NCBI RefSeq assembly: GCF_001831475.1
Contig: NZ_CP017688.1
Coordinates: 1,860,001 to 1,924,000 of the forward strand
Reading direction: 5' to 3'
DNA length: 64,000 bases
DNA from: Flavobacterium crassostreae
GTDB lineage: Bacteria; Bacteroidota; Bacteroidia; Flavobacteriales; Flavobacteriaceae
Shown here: positions 46,158-54,769 of the stretch, one piece after another
How the letters are laid out: the number at the start of each line of letters is the position of its first letter
Position numbering within the stretch: the stretch's first letter is position 1
The notes under the pieces: generated by a model
What the model was told of the DNA's origin: nothing
The model's input: only the letters and a program-made list of their open reading frames with translations
Database searches by the model: none
Position numbers and translations under genes: made by a program

Positions 46158-47210
46158 ATGACAAATCAAACCACCTACCACGAAGTACATACTAGTTTTA
46201 AACTAAATGGACTACAACTGGACAAAAACGAATTACGCAGAGTTGCATACTCTTTGATCAAAGAAGGCGATGCCACAGAAAAGGCAATGGGAGATTTTAT
46301 TTTAGACTGGTTTGATAACAAGCACTATATTGAATTGCAAACATCCGGCACAACAGGAGCTCCAAAAAGGATCCGTATGGAGAAACAAAAAATGGTAAAT
46401 TCGGCTTTAGCCACTGCTGCTTTTTTTGAATTACATCCCGGAGACAAAGCATTATGTTGCTTGCCTGCCACCTATATTGCCGGAAAAATGATGTTGGTTA
46501 GAAGTTTTGTATTGGGTTTAGAAATGGATCTAGTTGTGCCCAATGCAACTCCGTTGGCTCACAATAAAAAGCATTATGACTTTGTGGCCATGGTACCCTT
46601 GCAGGTACAAAATTCATTAGAAGGTTTAGATAAAGTTAAAAAGTTAATCATTGGAGGTACTAAAGTAAGCTCCGATCTGGAAAAAAAATTAGTAAACTTA
46701 AAAAATACTTCTGTTTATGAAACCTATGGTATGACAGAAACCATCACGCACATAGCTGCCAAAAAAATAGGAGAAAAAGCACTCCGTGTTTTGCCTGGGG
46801 TGCAAATTTCACAAAACGAATCCAATTGCTTGGTGATTACTGCGCCAAAAATTTCAGACCAACCCATTAGTACTCAAGATGTAGTAACGCTCCTTGATGA
46901 CAAACAATTTGTTTTTTTGGGACGTGCGGATAACCTAGTAAACAGCGGAGGAATCAAGTTAATCCCAGAACAAATAGAAGCAAAATTGGCGGCTGTACTG
47001 CATTCTAAATTTTTTGTTGCTGGAATAGCAGATCCTATCTTAGGAGAAAAACTAGTTTTAGTGATAGAAGGCAAAAAACAAAAAATAAATACCGCTATTT
47101 TTGACGTTTTGGATAAATACGAAATCCCAAAAGAAATTCTATTTGTGGCTAAATTTTTAGAAACCGAAAACGGTAAGTTAAAAAGAAAACAAACCATAGA
47201 GAGTCTTTAG
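46158..47210 (+). CDS. menE: AMP-binding acyl-CoA ligase, probably o-succinylbenzoate--CoA ligase (MenE)
   Basis: A 350-residue adenylate-forming enzyme. It has the P-loop-like motif LQTSGTTGAPKRI, the core motif VYETYGMTETITHIAA, FLGRADNLVNSGGIKLIPEQ (the hinge and Gly-rich region) and a C-terminal Lys near NGKLKRKQTI. The short length, with a reduced N-terminal domain, is typical of flavobacterial MenE. MenE activates o-succinylbenzoate in menaquinone synthesis, and menaquinone would feed the respiratory chain. Specificity cannot be proved from sequence alone. Confidence 0.8.
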   Translation: MTNQTTYHEVHTSFKLNGLQLDKNELRRVAYSLIKEGDATEKAMGDFILDWFDNKHYIELQTSGTTGAPKRIRMEKQKMVNSALATAAFFELHPGDKALCCLPATYIAGKMMLVRSFVLGLEMDLVVPNATPLAHNKKHYDFVAMVPLQVQNSLEGLDKVKKLIIGGTKVSSDLEKKLVNLKNTSVYETYGMTETITHIAAKKIGEKALRVLPGVQISQNESNCLVITAPKISDQPISTQDVVTLLDDKQFVFLGRADNLVNSGGIKLIPEQIEAKLAAVLHSKFFVAGIADPILGEKLVLVIEGKKQKINTAIFDVLDKYEIPKEILFVAKFLETENGKLKRKQTIESL

Positions 47211-47279
47211 GTAGCGGTTGTTAGGGCAAATTGTGTTTGTCAACCAAAAGCCCCTATCTCCAAGGGCAGCATCAAACAA

Positions 47280-48845
47280 CTAATGGGCTTTTTTAATATC
47301 TTTTAGGATCCAGTTTAGTTCTGGATCTATATGCTGGATTCGATCTTGTAGCGTAGGTAGTATTTCGTGATCCGGATAGATACCATGTCCTACCACGGAT
47401 GTTTTGTAAAAAGGGACAACGTGCATTAGTCCTGTTCTTATTTTTAATTTAGAATATGGCAATTTAAAAGTAGGCATAACGCCAGCTACGGTACCATTGT
47501 AGGCACCTCCGGTTTCTTGACCCACAAAAAAGGCTCTTTTGGATCCTTTTAAATTAGACGAAAGAATGCTAGATGCCGAAAAACTTAAACCATTAATCAG
47601 CACATACACTTTGCCTCTGAAGGCATTAGTATTGGCTTGTCTTTTTTTTGTTTCGGTGGCAAAATAACTTTTTCCGTTGTCTTTTTTGTGTATCGTACAT
47701 AGCAAATAGCTGTAGTAGGCAGGAGATAAAATGGTTTTTAATATTTTTAGAACAAAAGATCCTCCGTTGTAATACGATCCGTTAAAAAATTGGGATCTAG
47801 AGACTACTTCTGAGGGTTCTAAAAAAACAAAAGTTGTATCGGATAAATAGGCATATAAATCCGAAATTTCGCTCAAACGTCCGCCACCATTATCTCTTAA
47901 ATCTAAAATCAAATTTTTAGTTTGGTATTGTTTTATTTTTTCAAAAGTTTCTTTGTAAAAACGACGGTATGCTTTGTTTTTAAAACCTCTAATTTTGAGT
48001 ACCGCTATGCTGCTGTCTTTTTCGAGAAAGCGGATGTTGCGCATGTATTGAGCTGTGGCGGGATCATAGCCTTGGATTCGTTTTTTCTGTCTTACTTTTT
48101 TTGCTTTTTGGGCATGGTTAGTTTGTTTTTTTGGGGTGTTTGTTTTTTTGTTTTGGGTGGTCTTGGTTTCTTTTTTAAATCGTTTGATGGTGCTGGTTTT
48201 AAGGCTATCTCGGTATTTTAGAACATAGGTTAAACTATCTTGGATGCCGTTTTCGATGGTAAAAAAAGTAGTAAACCGTGCGCCATTACCTCGTGTTTTA
48301 AAAGTGGTATTAAACCCATCTGAGGCATAATAGTTAGAATATTGGTCTATTAACTCGTTGGGTTTGGTTCGGTTAATGCTAATTACTTCGGATCCTACTA
48401 AGATGGTGCTATCTTGTGAGTTGTTTTTGAGAAGGTATAGTTTATGGTCTAGATACTCAAAATCAAATTGGGATAAAGGCCCGATGCCTTTTTGCAGGAG
48501 TGCTTTGGTTTGTTTTTTGGTGTATTTTATTCGAGGGGCTTGAACAAACAAATGGCCTTGTTTTACTGCAGCAACCACGGGGCTTATTTTTTTAAAAAAA
48601 GCTAGCGGTGTCATTGGGGTAGTAATGGTGTTTTTGAGGCTGTCAAATTGATGGTCTAAGGTCCATTTGCTGCTGTAGAGGTATAAGTTGGGATGTAGTT
48701 TTTGAAGTTGTTTGTAGGCAAAGGCAACATCTGCTTGTAATTTTGGTGCGGGTATTAGGGTTTGGTAGTGGGTGTTTTGTTTGCTAACGGTGTTGCATTG
48801 CACAAAGAAGTAAAGAAGCAATAAGAGTGGTAGTGTTTTTTTCAT
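47280..48845 (-). CDS. S41-family peptidase (C-terminal processing protease-like)
   Basis: A 521-residue exported protease. It has a lipoprotein-like signal (KKTLPLLLLLYFFVQC), an N-terminal helical domain, and a TSPc-type catalytic domain with NLILDLRDNGGGRLSEISDL, NGLSFSASSILSSNLKG (nucleophile Ser region) and VGQETGGAYNGTVAG. Between the N-terminal domain and the catalytic core lies a stretch rich in Lys, Thr and Gln, at about residues 221-258, that looks like an insertion. It probably acts in the envelope. No operon partner is visible. Confidence 0.87.
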   Translation of the reverse strand: MKKTLPLLLLLYFFVQCNTVSKQNTHYQTLIPAPKLQADVAFAYKQLQKLHPNLYLYSSKWTLDHQFDSLKNTITTPMTPLAFFKKISPVVAAVKQGHLFVQAPRIKYTKKQTKALLQKGIGPLSQFDFEYLDHKLYLLKNNSQDSTILVGSEVISINRTKPNELIDQYSNYYASDGFNTTFKTRGNGARFTTFFTIENGIQDSLTYVLKYRDSLKTSTIKRFKKETKTTQNKKTNTPKKQTNHAQKAKKVRQKKRIQGYDPATAQYMRNIRFLEKDSSIAVLKIRGFKNKAYRRFYKETFEKIKQYQTKNLILDLRDNGGGRLSEISDLYAYLSDTTFVFLEPSEVVSRSQFFNGSYYNGGSFVLKILKTILSPAYYSYLLCTIHKKDNGKSYFATETKKRQANTNAFRGKVYVLINGLSFSASSILSSNLKGSKRAFFVGQETGGAYNGTVAGVMPTFKLPYSKLKIRTGLMHVVPFYKTSVVGHGIYPDHEILPTLQDRIQHIDPELNWILKDIKKAH

Positions 48846-49059
48846 CCAAATTATTCATTAGAGTACTCTTTTTAAATTTTTGTTGTAGCTCCAATGGTTA
48901 GGTTTAAATTGGCTCAAATAAAAATGTTTAAATTGGAATTATGAGAAATACACCAACTAAACTTGAAATAACTTTTTTTGAAATAATTAGTAATGCTCTA
49001 TAGAGTAGGACACTATTTAAAAAATATAGATTTTTGATAAATAACAATGAGAACATTAT

Positions 49060-49254
49060 TTATGCTTTGGTAGTTTTTTTAGGCCTTAAAATAAATGCTG
49101 TAATTCCAAAAACTATGACAAACGTGGTTTGAGCAACAAGGTATCCAAATCCATATTCAGTAAGCTGTTCATAATCATAAATGATTATTTTTAGAAAACG
49201 AAATAACGAGTAAATAAACAACAGAAATGATATGTAAAATATACTTTTTTTCAT
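49060..49254 (-). CDS. Small two-helix membrane protein, unknown
   Basis: A 64-residue protein with two hydrophobic segments (FYISFLLFIYSLFRFLKIII and LVAQTTFVIVFGITAFIL) joined by an acidic loop, ending in basic residues (RPKKTTKA). It is close to the Bor-like lipoprotein gene on the same strand, with a terminator between them. No family is recognised; it may be a genuine small gene, judging by its topology. Confidence 0.6.
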   Translation of the reverse strand: MKKSIFYISFLLFIYSLFRFLKIIIYDYEQLTEYGFGYLVAQTTFVIVFGITAFILRPKKTTKA

Positions 49255-49264
49255 ATAATAAAAA

Positions 49265-49293
49265 TTTGAGGCGGAAATTTTTTCCGCCTCAAA
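49265..49293 (-). terminator. Terminator of the Bor-like gene
   Basis: TTTGAGGCGGAAA and TTTCCGCCTCAAA form a 13-bp stem with a 3-base loop. On the minus strand it is followed by TTTT, just after the Bor-like stop codon. Confidence 0.85.
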
Positions 49294-49301
49294 AGTATGA
49301 T

Positions 49302-49598
49302 TTATTTAGTTACAGTTGTAATTGTAGGTGTGTAGATACCAAATGTTAATCCAGAGATTAATCCATTTACAAATGTTTGTCGCGTGTGTACGGTGTAGTC
49401 TTTTGCTCCACCAGCCATTTCTTTAGAATCAGAAACTCCAACTGGAGCTAAACCACCAACCACATAATGGTTCCATTTGGTAACTTGTTGGTTTCCTTGG
49501 GCTCCATTTCCAACTACACTTGTGTAAGAATAACAAGAAGTTAATAACATGGAAGCAGCAAAAATTAAGGCAATAGTTTTGATTGAATTTTGAATCAT
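49302..49598 (-). CDS. Bor-family lipoprotein
   Basis: A 98-residue lipoprotein beginning MIQNSIKTIALIFAASMLLT and then SC, with the lipobox cysteine near residue 22. The C-terminal half matches the Bor/Iss pattern of phage lambda: QTFVNGLISGLTFGIYTP is very close to the Bor sequence around QTFVNGLL...GIYTP. Bor is a small outer-membrane lipoprotein linked to serum survival in enterobacteria; its role in flavobacteria is unknown. I use the ATG at 49598, which begins the signal peptide; an open frame reaching 49643 lacks that logic. Confidence 0.8.
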   Translation of the reverse strand: MIQNSIKTIALIFAASMLLTSCYSYTSVVGNGAQGNQQVTKWNHYVVGGLAPVGVSDSKEMAGGAKDYTVHTRQTFVNGLISGLTFGIYTPTITTVTK

Positions 49599-49833
49599 TT
49601 TTCTGGTTTTTAAATTTAAAATAGTAAGTTTAATACCATACAAATATAATTTATTTTTTAAGTTAAAAAAATAAATTATTAAAATTGCGATCTTTATTTT
49701 TAGTCATATAAGTAGGGTTACTTTGTTCTGGAGATGATTAAAAAATATAGAACAATTTAGTTGTGGTAATTTTCTTTTTTGTTTGGGCTAGAAGAGTTTT
49801 AAACCTAGTTCGGAAAAATACTTCTCAATTGTT

Positions 49834-49927
49834 TAGCCCCGATAGAAGCGGCATCCTTTTTAAGGCAGTTGTTTTGTGAATAACAAAAACAACTGCCTTA
49901 AAAAGATATAGCGCATAGCGGGAGGGG
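49834..49927 (+). ncRNA. Flavo-1-like structured element, copy 2
   Basis: TAGCCCCGATAGAAGCGG and GCATCC match the opening of copy 1 at 41.7 kb. A perfect 19-bp stem follows (49857-49875 with 49886-49904; GGCAGTTGTTTT side), then GATATAGCGCATAGCGGGAG, corresponding to the closing strand of copy 1. The hairpin sequence differs entirely between copies while its flanks are kept, which points to selection on structure. It lies in a 386-bp gap between two minus-strand genes. Confidence 0.55.
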
Positions 49928-49984
49928 ACTTGTTTTGGTAGTCTAGTCTGCCTGCTCCTGAATCTTTAAAAGTGTTTAAGTATG

Positions 49985-51613
49985 TTATACCTGAATGACT
50001 CCTAGGTTAAAGGGTTTGGTGATCGGGGAGTGGTTTGCGGCTTCGATACCCATGGAGATCCAGTTGCGGGTGTCTAGGGGATCTATGATGGCGTCGGTCC
50101 ATAAACGGGAGGCGGCATAGTAGGGTGACACTTGTTCGTCATACCGGGCTTTGATTTTGGCAAATAGGGCGTCTTCTTTGGCTTGGTCTACTTCTTCACC
50201 GCTTTTTTTGAGTGAGGCGGCTTCTATCTGTGCGAGTACTTTTGCGGCTTGTGTGCCTCCCATTACGGCAAGTTCTGCGCTTGGCCAAGCAAAAATTAGT
50301 CTTGGATCGTATGCCTTGCCACACATGGCGTAGTTTCCGGCACCATATGAGTTGCCTATTATTACGGTAAATTTAGGCACTACAGAATTGCTTACGGCAT
50401 TTACCATCTTGGCGCCGTCTTTGATAATACCGCCTTGTTCTGACTTGGAGCCTACCATAAATCCGGTTACATCTTGTAGGAATACTAAGGGTATTTTTTT
50501 TTGGTTGCAATTGGCTATAAAACGGGTGGCTTTGTCTGCGCTGTCCGAATAGATTACGCCGCCAAATTGCATCTCGCCTTTTTTGGTTTTGACTACTTTT
50601 CGTTGGTTGGCTACAATTCCTACTGCCCAGCCTTCTATGCGTGCATATCCGGTGAGGATGGTTTGTCCGTAACCTTCTTTGTAGGGTTCAAATTCGGAGT
50701 TATCAACCAGACGCAGGATGATGTCCATCATGTCGTATTGTTCGTTGCGGGCTTTGGGCAAGATGCCATACAGTTCTGTTGGGTCTAAGGCGGGTTTTTG
50801 GGGTTTTATTTGGTTAAAACCGGCTTTGTCATAGTCTCCAATTTTAGCCACAATGTTTTTTATTTTGTCTAATGCGTCTTGGTCGTCTTTGGCTTTATAA
50901 TCGGTTACTCCAGATATTTCGCAATGGGTGGTGGCTCCACCTAGGGTTTCGTTGTCTATGGTTTCTCCAATTGCGGCTTTGACTAGATAACTTCCTGCCA
51001 AGAAAATGCTTGCTGTTTTGTCTACAATTATGGCTTCGTCACTCATAATAGGAAGGTAGGCACCTCCGGCAACGCAACTACCCATTATGGCTGAAATTTG
51101 GGTTATTCCCATGCTGCTCATTTGAGCATTGTTTCTAAAGATGCGTCCAAAATGTTCTTTGTCCGGAAAAATCTCGTCTTGCAAGGGTAGATAAACCCCT
51201 GCACTATCTACTAAGTAAATAATGGGTAGGCGGTTTTCCATGGCTATTTCTTGGGCTCTTAGATTTTTTTTGGCGGTGATAGGGAACCATGCTCCTGCTT
51301 TTACGGTGGCGTCATTTGCCACTACAACGCATTGTTTTCCTTGGATGTATCCTATTTTGACTATAACACCACCAGAGGGACAACCACCATGTTCTTTGTA
51401 CATTCCTTCTGCTACAAAGGCACCTATTTCTATGGATTTTGCCTTGGGATCTAGCAAATAATCTATCCGTTCTCTGGCGGTCATTTTTCCTTCGGCATGA
51501 AGTTTGGCTATTCTTTTTTCTCCACCGCCTAAACTAACCTTAGAAAGCTGTAGTTTTAATTTGGATACTAAAAGTTTATTGTGGTCTTCGTTTTTATTGA
51601 AGTTTAAATCCAT
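49985..51613 (-). CDS. Acyl-CoA carboxylase, carboxyltransferase (beta) subunit
   Basis: A 542-residue carboxyltransferase of the propionyl-/methylcrotonyl-CoA type. It starts with an acidic helical region, then KMTARERIDYLLDPKAKSIE. The crotonase-like core has KQCVVVANDATVKAGAWFPI, NRLPIIYLVDSAGVYLP, PLVFLQDVTGFMVGSKSEQG and VIIGNSYGAGNYAMCGKAYD. It works with a biotin carboxylase/carrier subunit that is not in this window. Which acyl-CoA it uses (methylcrotonyl-, propionyl- or other) is not settled by sequence reading. Confidence 0.9.
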   Translation of the reverse strand: MDLNFNKNEDHNKLLVSKLKLQLSKVSLGGGEKRIAKLHAEGKMTARERIDYLLDPKAKSIEIGAFVAEGMYKEHGGCPSGGVIVKIGYIQGKQCVVVANDATVKAGAWFPITAKKNLRAQEIAMENRLPIIYLVDSAGVYLPLQDEIFPDKEHFGRIFRNNAQMSSMGITQISAIMGSCVAGGAYLPIMSDEAIIVDKTASIFLAGSYLVKAAIGETIDNETLGGATTHCEISGVTDYKAKDDQDALDKIKNIVAKIGDYDKAGFNQIKPQKPALDPTELYGILPKARNEQYDMMDIILRLVDNSEFEPYKEGYGQTILTGYARIEGWAVGIVANQRKVVKTKKGEMQFGGVIYSDSADKATRFIANCNQKKIPLVFLQDVTGFMVGSKSEQGGIIKDGAKMVNAVSNSVVPKFTVIIGNSYGAGNYAMCGKAYDPRLIFAWPSAELAVMGGTQAAKVLAQIEAASLKKSGEEVDQAKEDALFAKIKARYDEQVSPYYAASRLWTDAIIDPLDTRNWISMGIEAANHSPITKPFNLGVIQV

Positions 51614-51762
51614 GTTGTAATAGTGTTATATAGTTGGTGCTAAAATACAAAATCCTACCATATTTTGGGATTGTTTTGTGGCTGAATCTCTCAAAAAACA
51701 GCTTTAAAGAGTCTCCAAACAGAAGTGTGTTCTTGGATGGAGATTTTTATTATGGGAGGGGT

Positions 51763-52761
51763 TTATTTTTTGGATTCAGTAACTAATCTCTTTAGGATTG
51801 CCCATTGTTTTAATGCGTCACGAGCTTCAACGGCGGGGTATCCTAACATGGTTTTTCCGGCGGGTATATCTCCGGTAACTCCGGATCCAGCACCGACAAC
51901 TGCTCCACTACCAATGGTGGTGTGGTCTTTTATAGAAGCACTTCCGCCAATTATAACACCATCTCCTAAGGTTACGGATCCTGCTAATCCACTGTTTCCG
52001 GCCATGATACAAAAACGACCTAGCTTGCTGTTGTGTCCGATTTGTACTAAGTTGTCAATCTTGCAGCCATCTCCTACTATCGTGGAGCTAAACTTGCCTC
52101 TATCGATGCAAGAATTAGCACCAATTTCGACCCAATTGCCTATAATTACATTGCCTATTTGTGGTATTTTAACCAAGCCTTTTTCGGGGCAGGGTCTAAA
52201 TCCAAATCCATCTGCTCCAATGGTAGCATTGGGGTGTATAATGCAGTTATTGCCAATATGGGATCGTTCTCTTATTACGGTTCCGGACCAAATAACACTA
52301 TGGTCTCCTATGGTAGATTGGTCTAGTATGGTTACATTGGGATAAATAATACAATTTTCGCCTATTTTTACCTCTGGACCAATGTAGCATCCTGCGCCTA
52401 TCTTTGTGCCATTAGCTATGGTTGCAGTGATATCAATCACTGCAGTAGGGTGGATGTCACTATTGAATAGGGGTGGTGGTGGTGCAAATAGGGTTAGTAT
52501 TTGTGACATGGCTAAGTCGGCATTCTGGACTTTAATAAAGGCTCTGTTGTCTCCAGGGGCAATGCTAATATCTTGGTTTACTACTGCTACTGCAGCTTTG
52601 GATGTAAACCATAGTTTTTCGTATTTTTTATTTCCAATAAATGATATTTCTGTTTCTTGAGCAGCTTCAAGTTGTTCTGGTGCGGTTATGTGGTGGGATG
52701 TGGCACCAATAATAACTCCATTAAGGATTTCATTAATTTCTTGTACGGAGTAAGATTTCAT
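51763..52761 (-). CDS. lpxD: UDP-3-O-(3-hydroxyacyl)glucosamine N-acyltransferase LpxD
   Basis: It adds the N-linked 3-hydroxyacyl chain to UDP-3-O-acylglucosamine in lipid A synthesis. The N-terminal about 100 residues form the uridine-binding domain (ISFIGNKKYEKLWFTSKAAV). Then left-handed beta-helix hexapeptides follow: TIANGTKIGAGCYIGPEVKI, SHIGNNCIIHPNATIGADGF (with the catalytic His region) and GHNSKLGRFCIMAGNSGLAG. The 332-residue length is standard. The C-terminal helix is present (YPAVEARDALKQWAILKRLV). Confidence 0.94.
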   Translation of the reverse strand: MKSYSVQEINEILNGVIIGATSHHITAPEQLEAAQETEISFIGNKKYEKLWFTSKAAVAVVNQDISIAPGDNRAFIKVQNADLAMSQILTLFAPPPPLFNSDIHPTAVIDITATIANGTKIGAGCYIGPEVKIGENCIIYPNVTILDQSTIGDHSVIWSGTVIRERSHIGNNCIIHPNATIGADGFGFRPCPEKGLVKIPQIGNVIIGNWVEIGANSCIDRGKFSSTIVGDGCKIDNLVQIGHNSKLGRFCIMAGNSGLAGSVTLGDGVIIGGSASIKDHTTIGSGAVVGAGSGVTGDIPAGKTMLGYPAVEARDALKQWAILKRLVTESKK

Positions 52762-52918
52762 TACGTTTTTATTAAATTGTGGTTAATATTTATCAAATAA
52801 AATGATTTTGATCGTAGCTTGCAACTATTTTTTTCATTTGAATCTAAAGTAAGCTCTTTATAAGGGATTATAGAAAGAAAAGGTATTTATTTTAGGATAA
52901 AAAGTGGTATAATCTAAA

Positions 52919-52957
52919 AAAAACCACCCAATAATTTTGAAGTTATTGGGTGGTTTT
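52919..52957 (-). terminator. Terminator of the DUF4139 gene
   Basis: AAACCACCCAATAA and TTATTGGGTGGTTT form a 14-bp stem with an 8-base loop and A/T runs, just after the stop of the following minus-strand gene. Confidence 0.88.
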
Positions 52958-52981
52958 CTTAAAAAAAAGAGGTCTTTATAT

Positions 52982-54619
52982 TTATAAATTGGTAATAATG
53001 GTGTCTTTTGGATACCTAACTTTATAGCTAATTCGGATTTTTTGGGTTGTATTGCTGTCTAGTTTTAGGTGCCAAGTCAATAGGCCTGTTTCTTGATTTA
53101 CGTTTGCCTTGCTGGTTTCTACTAATACAACACTAATTTCTTTATCGGTTGGCAATGGATATTGGTCTTTTAGTTCTAGTACAACCGCTTCTTTTTTGTT
53201 ATTTCTGACCGTGATATCATAGGTAAAGAGTTGTTCTTTATAACTAGAGAGAAATTTGGTGCCAGATTTGTCTGCTATTTTTTCGCGGTTAAGCGTTATT
53301 TTTTTGTCTCTACCCATGCTTAATTTTAAGGTATCTGCAGTTTGGCTTGGATTAATTTGTGTTTTACCTACATGCATTCCTTCAAAAATAATGTTGGCTT
53401 CGCCTGGCAGTAAATTATATTTAGAATAATCGCTGATTTCGGCCAATAAAAAGGCTTCTTTGTCTGCTTTTGGAGCAGCAAAGTAGGTATAGGTTGCGGG
53501 CAGTTTTATCTCTTTTAGGGCTACACTATGGATTTTTCCGTTGGATAAAATAGTATACGGAATTGCAATATCAAACGATACATTAAGCTGGTTTTGCACA
53601 TCGGTAGCATGTAGACTTTGTACCGAGTAGGCCAATGCTTTTTTTTCTTTTTTTAATCCATTTGCCATTATGCCATCCTCTTGCAGCCTGTTATCCAAAG
53701 ATTCCATTGCGGCATAGCTTCTTGGAGGGGTTTTTGTGGCAGCATAGGTATTCTGAAAGTGCAAAAACCAAGGTTGTAAATCTGGAGCTTGGTTGTTTTG
53801 ATTAGGGTTGCCGCTAGAGAGGGTGAGTTGTATGTTTTTCCAGTCTATGCCCGAGTTTTGCATAACGGCAGCCTTGTACATCATGTTAATGGGAGTTTGG
53901 ATGTTTTCTGTGCGTAGGTCATAAAAAGGGTTCCAGCTTGCAGTGTTGGTTATGTAGCTAATGGCCAGGGGGATGTTTCCGGCAGTTTCGTTTCGGACTT
54001 GCAAAATTAATTTTCCGGAAGCGTATTTTTCGGGATCTTTGGTATGGAATTGCAATTTGTTGTTTAGAGCCGAGAGTTTTTTGTTCCAAAGTGTTTGTTT
54101 TTCGGCTAGGTCTACAATGGTGTTTTCGAGTTCGCTTCTTTTGGTGGAATAATAGGCAACTAGTTTGGTCAATTCCATAACGTTCCAACTAGTATTGGCG
54201 GCGGAAATGGTTTTGTTTGCGTCTAATAAAGCAATTGTTTGGGTGTTAGAATTGCTTAGAATTTGTATTCTCTTTAATTCTCTTTGTACCAAAGTAATGC
54301 TGTCTTTGACTTTTTTTATGGCTGGACTGCTTTGGTCTGTTTCAAATTCTGAAATATAATTGGTAGTAAATTGTACCGATAAAATAGTCACAGTGCTAGG
54401 AGCTCCTATTTGCACGGTATTTTCGTTAAGATAATTAGCTATGTTGTTAATTACAATTTCGCTGTTTCCGGCCGGAAGAGCAACTAAGGTGTTTTGGGTG
54501 AGTTCTGCTGCATTGGCATAAACGGTGGCAGCTTTTATTTTTGCGGTAGTAAAAATTGGTTTTTGTCCTAGGGCAAAGGCAGTGACAAAAAGCCCAATCA
54601 AAATGGCTTGTTTTTGCAT
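52982..54619 (-). CDS. DUF4139 domain-containing protein (MuiA family)
   Basis: A 545-residue exported protein with a signal peptide (AILIGLFVTAFALGQKPI). Then follow a DUF4140-type N-terminal domain (IKAATVYANAAELTQNTLVA), a coiled-coil region (about 90-190) and a DUF4139 beta-rich C-terminal domain (ISYITNTASWNPFYDLRTEN and YKEQLFTYDITVRNNKKEAV). The family is sometimes called mucoidy inhibitor A, but its biochemical role is unknown. Confidence 0.88.
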   Translation of the reverse strand: MQKQAILIGLFVTAFALGQKPIFTTAKIKAATVYANAAELTQNTLVALPAGNSEIVINNIANYLNENTVQIGAPSTVTILSVQFTTNYISEFETDQSSPAIKKVKDSITLVQRELKRIQILSNSNTQTIALLDANKTISAANTSWNVMELTKLVAYYSTKRSELENTIVDLAEKQTLWNKKLSALNNKLQFHTKDPEKYASGKLILQVRNETAGNIPLAISYITNTASWNPFYDLRTENIQTPINMMYKAAVMQNSGIDWKNIQLTLSSGNPNQNNQAPDLQPWFLHFQNTYAATKTPPRSYAAMESLDNRLQEDGIMANGLKKEKKALAYSVQSLHATDVQNQLNVSFDIAIPYTILSNGKIHSVALKEIKLPATYTYFAAPKADKEAFLLAEISDYSKYNLLPGEANIIFEGMHVGKTQINPSQTADTLKLSMGRDKKITLNREKIADKSGTKFLSSYKEQLFTYDITVRNNKKEAVVLELKDQYPLPTDKEISVVLVETSKANVNQETGLLTWHLKLDSNTTQKIRISYKVRYPKDTIITNL

Positions 54620-54711
54620 CTAAATCGTATTTTGAGTTTAAAGAAGTTCTTTTTTAGTAAAAGTAATCAAAAAACTACAATAACAAGGGATGGTCTTTTT
54701 TGCTTTTTTTA

Positions 54712-54757
54712 AACAAAAAAAAACCAAGCCAACTCCAATTTAAAGAGAAGGCTTGGT
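54712..54757 (-). terminator. Terminator of prfB
   Basis: ACCAAGCC and GGCTTGGT form an 8-bp stem with a 19-base loop. On the minus strand it is followed by a long T run and lies just after the prfB stop. Confidence 0.85.
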
Positions 54758-54769
54758 CTAAAAGGGTTA

